From Hetaerina americana (taxonomy: Eukaryota; Arthropoda; Insecta; Odonata; Calopterygidae), in assembly GCA_022747635.1 (NCBI GenBank), contig JAKTNV010000041.1, forward strand, positions 1,883,501 to 1,947,500: a stretch of DNA of 64,000 bases, written 5' to 3'. A program made the position numbers and the translations under genes. Under the pieces are notes generated by a model. It made no database searches, was not told the origin of the DNA, and saw nothing but the letters and a program-made list of their open reading frames with translations. This document shows, one piece after another, positions 1-11,550 of the stretch. Every line of letters starts with the position of its first letter. Positions within the stretch are counted from its first letter, which is position 1.

Positions 1-1077
1 CACTTGGCTACTCTGCGAACCCACTTCATTCCATTGATGAAGTTTTTATTATAATCTTCATCACATTTAAAAATCTATGTTGTGCTAGTTTATGTATTGC
101 CCTATTTATCTCAACAACAGTTAACATTGTTGAACCATTTATCAAATTAAATAAAATATACCATTATTATTATTATATTATACTCATGGATTGAAATATG
201 CCATTTCATGACTTCACCTTGTTTTGTTAAAGGAAACTTTTGGGGATTTATCTCTCATTCATGATGCTTTCCTTAATAAATATTTTATATTCTCCGCTAT
301 GCTGGTAACTATTTAAAAGAACTGCTGCAAATACTGGATTGTCACATGTTGACAATGTTTTGTTGGCGTTAGTTCAAAGCGGAATCCTCTAAGGAATATT
401 CGTTTCTTGTTCCGAAAATTCCCTTAAGGCTTGGAAAACGCAAAAGTGTTTTCCTTTTGTCCTATCTATCTACCCATCCCAACCAATTCTCAAAATTTTA
501 TCTCTGAGTTAGCCATATGCCTGGTTACATTGAGCCAATCATATACCTACCATACAACTGATACAAGCATTATTATTACATACTATTACACAAGATAATA
601 CAGCTTGCCTGGATTTAAAGCCATTTCTTTTTGCAATAATAATTGGTTATTTAACTATTTAATTTTAATTGAGTTTTCTTGCTCTTGTACCTTAGCCCTA
701 TTTCAGAAAAGGCTTGTATTTCAGGTAGAAGGGGAAGAGGAAATGTGTCGTGGAAGGCATGTGCTGAAGAGTGTAGGGCAAGATAGAACTCCAGTCAACT
801 GTAAAAATGAACATCAATACTATAAACACACAAGCATATATGCAACACATGCTACTACTTGTCATGTTGAATTTTTCCTCTAGTTACTGTTTTACTTTGC
901 TTCACGACTTAAATACTGAATTACAAATACTAAAGAAAAGTAGTAATCACCTTCAAAAATCCTGGGCTGTTGGAGGGTGATTATAGAAAAACTTAAATAG
1001 CTTCACAAACTTTAATAACATTAAGCATTCTATTGAATCAGAAATAAAACAAAACATTTCCCTTTTCCTCAACTCAC
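1..1077 (-). other. Start of TrpA1 intron 11; no recognised content
   Basis: AT-rich sequence downstream of the exon 11 donor. I searched both strands by eye for the next TrpA1 exon (the segment with a Cys-Val pair before the first helix) and did not see it. No transposon coding remnant was recognised. Confidence 0.6.
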
Positions 1078-1247
1078 CTGGTTTCATGAGTGACCATAGC
1101 CAAAGCAGCCTCAGGAAACTTGTAATATATTGCATAATCAATTGCACTCAACCCTTGTCTATTTTTTATGAGTGTACAATGCATGCAGAGCAACAAAGTT
1201 ATTGAGTTTGCCCTGTTTTCCATTGTAGCCAAGTGTAATGCTGAATT
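1078..1247 (-). CDS. TrpA1: TrpA1 exon 11 (last ankyrin repeats seen, residues 577-632)
   Basis: It reads NSALHLATMENRANSITLLL, then SAIDYAIYYKFPEAALAMVT and HETR. The acceptor is TTGTTTCAG|AAT and the donor is ACCAG|GTGAGT, phase 2, so the gene continues to the left. In known insect TRPA1 proteins this point is shortly before the pre-S1 region with the electrophile-reactive cysteines. Those residues, the six membrane helices and the pore are not in this window. Confidence 0.96.
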
Positions 1248-1929
1248 CTGAAACAAAAGTAATCAGTGCAATATATTTTAGTAACAGTCATCAGGTTAGT
1301 TAATTTCATAAAAAATCGCCAAAATTTCTTTTCCGTAAATTGAACGGTTAAACCTTAAACTGCAATCTTTCATTTCACATGAATTATATACTTTTCTGGC
1401 TATACTTTCAAAATTCAGAATGTTACACAAAATAAACCGCCTACCTTAAATTCTGACATCATTCCGCAGGGTGCACAAAATGTTACCACTACAATGTTGA
1501 ATTCAAATAATTTTACTGTTTTTGACAAAAATCACCATAAACAACACTCTAACTAACATAAATGAAGCTAAAGTAAGAAAAGATATAGAAATAAATACAG
1601 TGGGATCTAGCTTAACAAGCACCTAGCCCATTGAGTAATTTGCATAATGAACAAAATTATTGGTCCCCAGAATGATTCACTTAACAAGCAACTTTTCATG
1701 TAACAAGTGATGAGAAGAGGAGAATTCCTGGAATGGTTGCGCATCTGCAGCTTCAGTTTGTGTTTCACACTTGCTCTGTTAGCATCTCAGTGTCACGAGT
1801 GATCACATATTTTTCCAAACTTGTGTTCAAACATATTCTTTGTGATTTTTTGAGCAAATTTGAATAATATTTTGTGAATAGTTTCAAAATCTGTAAGAGA
1901 ATAACAGAACAGAATAAAATAACCTTAGC

Positions 1930-2745
1930 AATGAAAAGTAAAATAATTGAATCTCTGGGACTAAGTGTGATTGAGGCTGATCTAGCATGCACCTCAAAAA
2001 TAGGTAGACAATAAATTTGCATTTTCTTCAAGTACAAAGATAAGACAAAGGAGATAGATGCTCCAAAGAGAGTGACAAAAATATCTACGCTTCAGGCATT
2101 TATTCTCAACTGTGTTGAAAGGTTACTTCTCATATGGATAAACAAAAAGCAATTGTAACGCAACATTATTAGCAAGAATATCATTTGTGAGAAGGCAAAA
2201 GTGATTTTTGCCCACCTTGTTATGAAGATGTCAGGATTGTCAATGGCTGTTGAAGTATTTAAGGGCTTGAGAAGTTTATGAGAAGAACCAGTATCCATGG
2301 CATTGAAGCATAGTGAAGCAGAAACCTCTGAGTCCAAGGCAGCAGAGAACTTCATCGGTTACTTCAAGAAACTTGTTTATTCCTAGGATTACCTGCTGCA
2401 GCAGTTTTTCAATTGCGACGAGACGGGTCTCTTAGGGAAGAAGACACTGAAGCAAACCTATATTTGTACGCACAAAAGTAGAAGGGCTTGCATAGGCAAG
2501 GAAGCAAGGTAATGTATAGCCCGACCACAAGGCAATGAAGCCATCTTATGCTGCTATTTTGCACAAACACAGGTGGCAATTTGAAAATCAAATCCCCACT
2601 TGTTTACCATTCAGAAACTCGACAACCCTTCATGAAGTGTTAGGTCCCAAACAGCAGGCTAATTGTGATGTGGAGGTCATGGGAACCTGTTGAATCGTAC
2701 CAAGTGTATGAGGCATTGCCCTAACAAGGCAGTGGTGATGCACAC
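1930..2745 (+). pseudogene. Tigger-like (TIGD/pogo) transposase relic
   Basis: The three forward frames together give the order of a Tigger transposase. First comes a psq-like helix-turn-helix start (KIIESLGLSVIEADLAC). Then comes the CENP-B-type segment (VERLLLIWINKKQL, ICEKAKVIFAHLV, SMAVEVFKG). Last comes the DDE start FNCDETGLL, containing the first catalytic Asp, followed by KQTYICTHKS and remnants of the KIKPLLVYH region (KSNPHLFTIQ). Several stops and frameshifts break it. Only the N-terminal two thirds remain; the LINE insertion follows. Confidence 0.75.
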
Positions 2746-2769
2746 TTGAAATTTATTTAATGATGACAC

Positions 2770-4930
2770 AAGAAGAAAAAGAAAGAGACACTAAAACCCA
2801 TATTGAGCACAAAGATACTGGAAGAAAAGAGTGCAAGAGAAAAGTTCACCACAGCCATCAAAAGAGAAATAGTGGGGAATATTGAAAATACCAGCGCTGA
2901 GGGTCAATGTAAAGAAATGAAGAATATAATTACCAAAGCTGCAGATGAGCTACTAGTGAGAAGGCGGAAGTATTTAAGAAGCCATGGATAACATCTCGAA
3001 TAAGGGGTCGCTTACATGAAAGAAGAAAATACAAGAATCGGAGAGATGAAAGTTAAGAAGACCTGTATAAACAGCTACGGAACCAGTTCATAAAAGAGCG
3101 CAAGAAGACAAAGGAAGAATGGATAGAGAGCTACCATGAGGAAATCAATGACAACATGACTAAGAGAAATATCGAGATGGCTGATAAACTAGTGAAGGGA
3201 AATTCAGGAAAAGAAACACAAAATCGCAAATATCCGACATGCTAATCGAAAAATACTAATAAATGACAACATTGGGAATAGATGGAAGGAATATATTGAA
3301 GTACTCTATCAAGATCGCAAACCAGTAGAAGATGGCTCAAGTAAAGATGAAAGCATAGGTAGAGACGATCTGGGCTTGCAGATATTAAGAAGCGATTTCA
3401 ATAGAGCCATGGCAGACCTGAGAGATAACAAGGCGCCAGGAGATGTCAAAATAAACGGAGAAATAATCAAGGCTCTCAGGGTCAAAGCAAAGGATGCCCT
3501 CTATGGAATTATCAAGGATAGCTATGACAGTGGAAAGATACCAAAAGACTTAGAGAAAAGTATAATGATTGCAACACCGAAGAAACCAAAAACAGATAAA
3601 TGTGAAGAACACAGAACATTGAGCCTGGTGACTCAAGCATCAAATATACTCGGTTTTTTAGCCAAAGAATAGAAGGAAGGATTGAAGGAAACCTCTCAGA
3701 AAACCAATTCGGATTCAGGAAAAACCGAGGAACAAGAGAGGTCATTCTCAGCTTGAGAGTTCTGGATGACAAAATGAGACATGTAAATATGCCATTATAT
3801 GTGGCATTCATGGACTTGGAGAAAGCCTTTGACAATGTTGAATGGAACAAGATGTTCAAGATACTAGAAGTGCTTGGATTGGAGTACAATGACAGAAAAA
3901 TTAACTATAACCCATACAAAAGTCAGGTTACAACTATGCAAACGAAAAACGAAAGAAAAATAGAAGCCAAAATAGACAAAGGAGTAAGACAAAGATGCAA
4001 CCTCGCGCCAGCAATATTCAACATATGCCTGGAAATGGCAATGAAAGAAACACAAGAATTGGGTATCAAAGGAGTCAAGGTAAATGGAGAAGAAATCAAC
4101 ATGCTCCAGCTTGCAGATGACATCGCATTAGTGGGAGAAACGAGAGGGGACCTGCAAGCAACTATAAGTGCTATGGGCCAAGTACCGGGGGAATACGTAT
4201 ACTATGAAAATCAACTAGAAGAGAACTAAAATCCTTGTATGAGGAAGAGAGAAGCAGAATGCAGATAACAAAATTCGAGGGGTGAAACTAGAGCAAGTGG
4301 AATCCTTCATCTACCTGGGCAGCAGCATAACATGGGATGGAAGAAGTTCGAGTGGCATCAAGCAAAGAATAGCACAAGCTAAGAACGAATTCATGAAGAA
4401 GAGGCACTTACTATGTTCAAAGAACCTAAGACTGGACACAAGGAAGCGATTCGTCAAGACTTTCGTGTGGAGCATGGCGCTCTTTAGTTCTGAGACTTGG
4501 AATATTGGAAAAGTGGACCAGCGAAGAATAGAAGCCTTTGAAACATGGTGCTGGAGGAGAATGATGAAGATTAAATGGACAGACAGAAGTAAGTAACAAG
4601 GAAGTATATAGAAGAGCAGAACAGGATAGGACCATATGGAGGAATCTTCGGCAAAGAAGAAATAGATGGATTGAACACACATTGAGGCACAATGGATTGA
4701 TTTGGAATATAACAGAAGGGAAGATTCCACGAGGAAGACCAAGAGACATAGGACAAATTAAGAAGGACATAAAACAGAGAAGGTATCAGGGATCAAGGGA
4801 ATTGACATTGAATAGAGTAGAATGGAGAGTTGCAGTAAACCAATCCTAGGATTGACATACTATTAAAAAATGTTGAGTCGCATTTAGTACAGAGGAAATA
4901 TGTACATATCAAAAATAATAAATTATTTTA
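2770..4930 (+). mobile_element. RTE/BovB-like LINE relic, family 2
   Basis: This is the reverse-transcriptase part of a non-LTR retrotransposon in several frames. Linker and fingers are at 3376-3672 (DLRDNKAPGDVKINGEIIK, then TPKKPKTDKCEEHRTLSLV). The palm is at 3753-4229 (FMDLEKAFDNVEW, GVRQRCNLAP, and QLADDIALVG in place of the usual YADD/FADD). The C-terminal domain is at 4282-4596 (QVESFIYLGSSITWDG, ETWCWRRMMKIKWTD). The A/T-rich 3' end is near 4930. The endonuclease is absent, so the copy is 5'-truncated. It is inserted in the Tigger element and is distinct from the RTE family found at 17.9, 30.8, 39, 53 and 55 kb. Confidence 0.8.
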
Positions 4931-5429
4931 ATTCTTTTTTGTCTCCACAAATTGAGTTTGCATTCACATTGTTTCATTCCGAGATAGAAGATAAGGTAAA
5001 CATGATCCATGACCCCAAACAATGCATTTATAATTTTCTTTGAATAAATCTTACACATTACTTATATATTAGCATGGAATGCCTAATAATATTTTACATT
5101 TATTTAAATGCAATAATTTGTTTCATTAAACGAGTGTTTTGCTTTACAAGAAAGATTGTGGAAGGGATTATGCTTGTTCCACTGTATACATCAAGGTTTC
5201 TGCCTAAATTGGAAATTTATTTTTTTAATCTGCACAGGAAAAAATGAAATTTTATACACATAGTCAAGTATGAGATTCACACCTCATTTTGAGGCAAAAA
5301 ATGAAGCACAATCATTGCCAAAATTTTTCAAATATGGTTCACCATACCTAGTAATAAGTGAAATATGTGCTTTACTGAAAACCAGTGTATCTCAAAATAG
5401 TTATCTTTTTAATAGAAAATATTAACAAA

Positions 5430-6245
5430 ATAAGCATGGCCTGGCTATGTGCATCCCCCGCACCCCTATCCTAGCCGATATTTTCATGGATATTTATGAA
5501 AAGGACATTTGTATCAAAACATCCCCCAACAAAAAAACATACTCCATTGGTATCACTACGTTGATGATGTGTTTTGAGATGATCTATCGGAAATAGTGCG
5601 ACTCTTTTGTCATTTGTGAATGCTCTCAAAATAAATTCTACCACAATACAGCAGAACTTGGCTCAAAGGGCCTTTGGCTGTAACACATCCCATTGTCAGA
5701 AGCAAACAAAAGAAAAGAGATGCTCATGATAAAAGAGATATCAGCCAACAACAGGTACTCCAAAATATTAACATACACTCTATACAAGAGAAGAATGACC
5801 CAAATTGCAGTGAATGGGATATGCTCTGCCGCCAGCGTACACCATGATGGGCAGAAATGGAACAGAGTTTCCTTTCCTGGGAACTTATTCCTGAAGTTAC
5901 AACACCTACTCCCTTAGGAGGAGGTGAGGATGGCTTCATGCATGGAAACGGCTTTAAAATATCTAGTTGGATCCACAAAGGAGAATGAGAGGATAGAACA
6001 ACAAAGCAGCGTATGATGGCTGATATGTTCCAACTGCGATGCCATGTACATCGGGAAAAAAAGAAGGAATTGTGCCACAAGAACGGCATAACACTGGGCC
6101 TGCTTCATAAATGGTAGGAATTACTCATTATTTGCCAAACATTTCCTTGAGCGCGGCAACAACAGGGATTTCCATCCCAAGGTTCTACACCTGGTTAAGA
6201 AGGGACCAAGATAAGATGTCCTTGAAGAGCTGCAGATTTTAAGTC
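5430..6245 (+). mobile_element. Penelope-like element relic (RT and GIY-YIG)
   Basis: A Penelope-type reverse transcriptase signature is visible at 5440-5580: PLSPILADIFMD-like sequence followed by YHYVDDVF. It is followed at about 6030-6225 by a GIY-YIG endonuclease remnant (CDAMYIGKKRRNCATRT, FAKHFLERGNN, PKVLHLVKKGPR, LEELQIL). Stops and frameshifts are frequent. Penelope elements join RT and GIY-YIG in this order. Confidence 0.75.
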
Positions 6246-6361
6246 CAAGTACCAACATCTCCTTCAATGATCACTTGTATCCCTCACATTCCTCCCTCCT
6301 TCACCTTTCCTATTCCACCACCCAATCCTTCCAATTTCCCACCCATTGGCTACTATTATGC

Positions 6362-7288
6362 ACAAAGTCTGTCCCAGAAGTAGTATGACTTATTTTTTCC
6401 CAAATAGATGGATGGATGGAAGAGCAGCGGTTTCTCTGGCTGGAGTTGAGGGACGGGAATCTCAGGAAAGGCTGGAGACTGGTGGCAGTTGGTTCCTAGC
6501 CTTTGCAGAGTGCAGATCGATTGTTAGCAAAGCCTCTGTAATGTGACCTCTTTACACTCCACCATGAACCAGTTATTGGAATAGCACTACACCATCATAT
6601 TTTGCGTGAAAGTGGGCAAAACTGGGAAAGAGACTTAGGACATGCTCAAGGCAGCTTATGATGATTATGCCATGGGTAGATCAGTTGTTTTCAAGAGGCA
6701 GAAGTTTTGTTCAAGAGGGTAGAGAAGATGTTGAAGACACCAAACATTCAGGATGTCCTTCGGCCTCAAAAAGTAACAAAAATCTTGCAAGAGAAAACTT
6801 TCTTCTTGAAAACTTTGTTGGATAGAAATTGCAGATTAAGGGTTCACATGGTTTCTGATGAACTTGGCATCCCTAAGAGCGATGGGCATTGAGTTGAGAC
6901 TGAAAACATGGGCATGGGAAAGGTGTATGCCAAGTTGGTGCCGGACAGAGTGGTACAAAAGGAAACTCATATGCGCATCTGCCAAGAGCTTCTCCACCAT
7001 GTGAGTGAGGATCCTAATTTTTTGAAAATGTCCCACCAGACTTCCACCTCTACCACACCTCATATCCATGCTGAAAGTACGTCACCACAGCTCTGGTGGA
7101 AGCATTACAGCAGGTTGTGATGAGGGAGCTTAGCAGCATTCTAGGCTGTATGAGGCGTGGAAACCCACTGGCAGCGGTGTGTGGATGCACAAGGGTGCTA
7201 CTTCAAAGACTTTAGAGTGAATTTATCAATTCTGGTAATAAATATTTATAAATCGACTCAGCCCTACTACTTTTGAGGCAGACTTTGT
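6362..7288 (+). mobile_element. mariner relic with deleted catalytic core
   Basis: The terminal inverted repeats begin ACAAAGTCTGTCCCAGAAGT on the left and, reverse-complemented, ACAAAGTCTGCCTCAAAAGT on the right. Inside are the mariner landmarks MGKVYAKLVPDRV, HHVSEDPNFLKM and a C-terminal remnant (ALQQVV, then a degraded RWxxCVxxxGxYFKDF). The segment from the ITGDESW motif to the third Asp is missing. At about 0.93 kb it is shorter than a full mariner (about 1.3 kb). Confidence 0.75.
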
Positions 7289-7726
7289 ATATATGGGCAG
7301 AAAGAGAACATTCCTTGAAACAATATTTCCTAGACAGCATCTTGTCATTTTCTTTGCTGGTAGTCGTCATTCCATTCTTGTGCACTTTAAAAAAGATTGA
7401 AGGCACTAAAGTTTTTTTACGCTTTACTTTTCTGTCAGGTGACTGCAGCTGTAGTGATATAAAATAAGTGACTGTTTTAGCGAATGGAACTGGACCATTG
7501 TTGTGTGATACTTTTTTCAGCTCCCCGAAGAAATATATTACAAACAGTTCCCTGAAGCCACTCGTCTGAAGTAAATGAGATAAGAGAACATGATTTCAAT
7601 CTAACTCATGGCATTAATGAAAGGATCACGTTGGTAATGAGATGCATAGAAGTATGCAATTTACTTCAGTTTAAGTTAACTCGATTTTTAATAATGTACA
7701 TTACAAAGAAATTGTGGTTTACAAAC
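7289..7726. other. Intron 10 remainder before exon 10
   Basis: No coding remnant or repeat was recognised in this stretch between the mariner and TrpA1 exon 10. Confidence 0.5.
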
Positions 7727-7893
7727 CCCATCCTTATCCATTTGGTCCATTAGATGAGTGTGGACAGAGTGGAGCAGCTCTACAGTCTTTGTATAGCCAC
7801 TCATCGCTGCCAAGTGCAGTGGGTTACGTCCATTGTGATCTCTGTGAAGGAGGGCACCCCTGTTGAGGAGCAGTTGCACAACTCTAATGTGAC
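7727..7893 (-). CDS. TrpA1: TrpA1 exon 10 (ankyrin repeats, residues 521-576)
   Basis: It reads GHIRVVQLLLNRGALLHRDH, then NGRNPLHLAAMSGYTKTVEL and LHSVHTHLMDQMDKDG. The acceptor is TTTTCAAG|GTC and the donor is GATGGG|GTTTGT, a weaker but acceptable GT donor. Exit is phase 0. Confidence 0.96.
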
Positions 7894-8044
7894 CTTGAAA
7901 AGTAATAATCATTTCATTAATTTAAATAATTGCTTGTGAAGGCAAAAATGGGCTTACCACATGAAAAGCTTAGCAATGCTCAAAAGACTCTTTAACGCCA
8001 TTCGTGAAACATGGTAAATTTAGCACTTGAAAAATCTTGCAATT

Positions 8045-8135
8045 TGAATCAGCTAAACCTGGATTCAAATCCTAATTTCTCAATTTCTGGCCAAGTCCTG
8101 TAGCTAGTTAAGCTATGTGGGGACTCCAAACTGTG
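8045..8135 (-). repeat. tRNA-derived repeat, family 2 (degraded)
   Basis: On the minus strand there is an A-box-like CTTAACTAGCTA (8112-8101) and a B-box-like GGATTTGAATCC (8072-8061) at tRNA-like spacing. The same arrangement recurs at 35.97, 45.91 and 50.23 kb. This is the most diverged of the four copies. Confidence 0.45.
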
Positions 8136-8139
8136 ATTT

Positions 8140-9159
8140 CCAAACAGCTTTAAAGGAGCAGGATGACTTTACCTCACATACAATGTTCCATGTGATTGTA
8201 GACGCAGACACAATGCCAGAGTCCATGGGGCAAGCTTCAGCCTAATGAGTCTTTCCCGTTACAGCTAATTATGCAGCGCCCAGCAGTTTGGGATATTTCC
8301 ATTACCTCAGTGCACATGATTTTAGTAAATATAAATGTCTCTACTCACCTTTATTCACTAAATGATATTTCATACACCTTCAGTGATAAAACATTTGAAA
8401 GAAAGACATAAATTGGTCATATATTTTTCTAATTGCCTAAAATTATCCTCATGCAGAAAGGCCTAGAATAAAATGACAAAAAGTCATGTTGAGATAAAAA
8501 TATAAGATAAGTAATGTTAATTTCATTGAAATACAATGTAGTGGAACACTAATCAATCATACTATATCGTAATTAAGCTATGAAAACAAATTACATCGGT
8601 ACTTTCCCTTGTGAAATTATTTATGCATCACCCACTTTATCAGTTTCTTCATGGGAGATATGTGAATTATGATGGTACTTTGCTTTAATCTTAAGGTCAC
8701 AATTACAAGCATACAAAGTATGACCGACTATTGTTGGCTATCTTTCGGTCTACCATCATTCATTTCTGCTAATCAGAGTGATTTTGAATAAATGGAAGAC
8801 GGGCTTCAGTCCAGTTCAGGCTTTCATCATGTTTGGACGTGTTCTCACACTGCTTCTCAAACTCAAGGTCAGGCCTTACTAATGTGCTAGCGTTTACAAC
8901 ATGTACTCATGCAAGATTTGTTGGAAATCATGGAATACAGTACTATTGGAGTCTGTAGGCTGCTACAGCAAATATGTACCACAGAAAACTTTAGAAAATT
9001 CTCAAAGCAAACAGACATTGAAGGTATCACAACTAGTAAGCAAGTTTAGCATTTCAATGATTGCACAATTGCTCATTGTCTTAGCATGAGCAGTGGCTCT
9101 GATAGGGTGCCAAATATAAAACAATTCCAGAAATTCATCTCAGTCAGTAAATTTATCTG
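8140..9159. other. Intron 9 segment, nothing recognised
   Basis: AT-rich sequence. A short open frame (8901-9089) has no recognisable motif. No transposon ends were seen. Confidence 0.5.
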
Positions 9160-9478
9160 AGTAAGATGATCATTTATTCAAAGAAATTAAATCTGGTATC
9201 AAAGCAACAGAGGTACATCTTAGTGATTTGACCAATAAATTATATGGGAGATAGGGCAATCTATATTTGATTCTTATATAAGGACTCAGCTATCTAATCT
9301 TAAGCAAATAGTTCCAACAAATACCCAACGTAAGGCTGTTGCTAATGTTCTTGGATTCATTGTGTTCAGACGAAATCATGGGGTGCCACAAGCATCAATT
9401 CTAGGTCCACTTTTGTAAATTATTATTATAAATGGTCTCCTGTCTCATCTACCTAAGAGTAAATATACATATACTGAT
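9160..9478 (+). mobile_element. LINE reverse-transcriptase fragment (Jockey/CR1-like)
   Basis: The fragment NHGVPQASILGPLL and downstream NGLLSHLPKSKYTYTD correspond to the GVPQGSxLGPLLF...ND...YADD block of Jockey/CR1-type reverse transcriptases, with several stops. It ends abruptly in the YADD region, where a SINE fragment begins at about 9479. Confidence 0.65.
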
Positions 9479-9640
9479 CCTGATCCCTACTTCAGGTGCT
9501 TTGTGGAGAGCACTTTGAGAGAGTACATCACCTGTTCGATAGGATGTTAAACCGCAGACCCCTCAGCACCTTTAATTAAGAGTAGGCTAATGCCGATGCC
9601 GGGTTTGCCTCAGAAGGATTAGAATGGCAGGAAGTTAACA
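9479..9640 (+). repeat. tRNA-derived SINE, family 1 (body fragment)
   Basis: It matches the body of the SINE at 49.83 kb: GATCCCTACTTCAGGTGCTT, GAGCACTTTGAG, GATGTTAAACCGCAGACCCC and GCTAATGCCGATGCCGGGTT. The tRNA head and 3' tail are missing. It abuts the LINE RT fragment. Confidence 0.75.
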
Positions 9641-9734
9641 CTTCGGGAAAGTTTAAAGAATAGTCATTCTCCCCTCCTTGCCTTGCAAGAAGGGGAGAAT
9701 GGTTCACAAACACTCAGTCAGACAGTATAGATTT

Positions 9735-10080
9735 TGAGCCCTGTATTCAATTTCCAATTATTTGAGGATGTCCAATCTGGGACCTTTTCTTCAAGATGAA
9801 CATTTGATTAAAAGTTACGCATATGAGAGGTCTCAATAATAAGGTGTTTTACCAAAAGGGAAGAGGGGTCTTTGATTTCCCAGCACTTAAGATGTTCCTT
9901 GATTCTTGTGCTAACTTTCCTTCTTGTCTGACAGATGTAAATTTCATCACAAGAATCACACTGCTCTTAATAAACTCTTGAAAGAGACAGAGGGTCAATC
10001 TTGTCCTTGTTGTTGCACATGTTTACATATGCTGGAATCATGGTTATAAAAGCAGATCCTATACTTGTTCCTGGGAAGCT
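9735..10080 (-). mobile_element. Penelope-like GIY-YIG relic
   Basis: The minus-strand translation gives CDEIYICQTRRKVSTRIKEH, then LKCWEIKDPSS, LLVKHLI and a degraded VHLEEKVPDWTSS. This is the GIY-YIG endonuclease tail of a Penelope element (the usual YIGQTxR has become YICQTRR). Frameshifts are present. Confidence 0.7.
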
Positions 10081-10444
10081 TAAAATAAAATCTATCCTTC
10101 AATATCAAGTCCTCTTTTCAGAACTAATTACAAACAATCAATACAGATCATTTTTTATCAAGCTAACTGCATAAGAAAATACAAGTCAAGAACTGAAAGT
10201 ATTGAACAATGCATCAAACTCATTTATTTTATTCAACATCTTTATTGAGCCAAGACAAACTAAACAGTCCCTTTTCCGACCTAGGCCCTAAACATACATT
10301 GGAGACAATTGCAAATACCCAAGTCCTAGGTGGAGGAAAACCCACATTGAACACCTCTGGGTTGGCAGGCAAGGACATTACCCTGCCACCAAAGCTAGCA
10401 AAAATTTAATATAATGACGCAAACTTAAGTCTTTTCAACATTAC

Positions 10445-10557
10445 CTTCTTGTGATGCTATGTGCAATGGTGTGAGACCTTCTCCATCACACTCGTTGATT
10501 ATAAAGGTCCCTTTGTCAGAATCCAAAAGCTGGCAGGCAATGTTATAGCGCCCATAT
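10445..10557 (-). CDS. TrpA1: TrpA1 exon 9 (ankyrin repeat, residues 483-520)
   Basis: This 113-nt exon reads YGRYNIACQLLDSDKGTFII, then NECDGEGLTPLHIASQE. The acceptor follows an unbroken T tract (TTTTTTTTAG|ATAT) and the donor is GAAG|GTAATG. Entry completes the Arg codon of exon 8. Exit phase 1 (G) is completed by GT in exon 10. Confidence 0.95.
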
Positions 10558-11281
10558 CTAAAAAAAAATGATTTTACTTAAGAAATGAATGGATTAAAAA
10601 TGAATCACAATGTATGGGACAATATAAATAAAATTACATCCATTCCCTTCATGCTGCTCCATTTATGGGTAAGCACTGTCAAGAAAGACTGATATGGTGG
10701 AAGTCGGAACTGCATGACATATGCATAATAAGAATCCTGATAAAATGAGTAATTTACAAGGTATACCTGTCACCCCATGTAAAGTAAAATTGGATAAAGT
10801 GAGGTATACATCTTGCTCTATCTGTGGTAATTTCACAGTATGAGTGATCCAGCATATGTGTCAAATTGGAAATCACAAAATTGCATCAATATTTAATGAT
10901 TAAGTGCACATATATTCAACTGCCTCACCCTGTTCACTCATTATTCCAGGGGCACATGATTTTCATTGCATTTGCATTGCTTGGGACTTCACTTCAGTCA
11001 AACCATAGCACAGTCATAACTTGTGTAAGGATTCAGATTAAAATTATAGATAACTCATCATCTGCCTTCTTCCATTGATCTTGTTGGGGAAGATTATCTG
11101 CTGGGTGAGCAAGTGAGGAATGAGTAACCTCTAATTGAGGAGAAAGCATAGTCCACAAGGGAGAGGGAAAAAATTGGCAGTTAAAATAATCTGATGACCT
11201 AAAAATAATAGCTTGAATTAGAGGAAATGCATGCATGGATAGGCTGCCTAAGGTTGGAGTCCAATACAAAAAGGAGTATAG
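10558..11281. other. Start of intron 8, nothing recognised
   Basis: No repeat family or coding remnant was identified between exon 9 and the SINE at 11.28 kb. Confidence 0.5.
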
Positions 11282-11550
11282 AAGTTTTAGTTATTAGGGG
11301 AGGCGACTAAAAGCTGAGATTATTTGCACCATTAGGGATGAACAGAAAAGGATGAAGGGTGGAGAGAAACCCAGCATTGGCATAAGCCTACTCTTAATCA
11401 AAGGTGCCATGGGTTCACACAGGTTAACGTCCCATCCAATGGACGGCAAACTCACTCAAAGTACTCTCCACAAAGCACCTCAAGTAAGGATTGAAATACT
11501 GTTGAAAAAGATCTGTCACCTAGAGGATTCGAGGATATTTGAAGTGAATA
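11282..11550 (-). repeat. tRNA-derived SINE, family 1
   Basis: Reverse-complement match to the 49.83-kb SINE: AGTATTTCAATCC..., GAGTACTTTGAGTGAG, GATGGGACGTTAACC and a 3' end with TAATGGTGCAAATAATCTC. The head is cut near the B box (GGATTCGAGG region), so the copy is nearly full length. Confidence 0.75.

Larger units (their letters stand above)
1598..5184 (+). mobile_element. pogo/Tigger-type DNA transposon, split by a LINE
   Basis: The left end is CAGTGGGATCTAG... after TA (1596-1597). The right end is ...CCACTG before TA (5185-5186), as expected for a Tc1/mariner-pogo element duplicating TA. The inverted ends agree at the tip (CAGTGG) and again about 45-65 bp inside (AATGAACAAAATTATTG against AATGAAACAAATTATTG), so they are diverged but real terminal repeats. 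Between them lie a broken Tigger-like transposase and then an RTE-type LINE in the same orientation. It sits in TrpA1 intron 10. Confidence 0.7.

Noticed and set aside
605..883. 92-codon open frame near the left edge
   Set aside because: No motif, wrong strand for TrpA1, no splice context; its length is as expected by chance.
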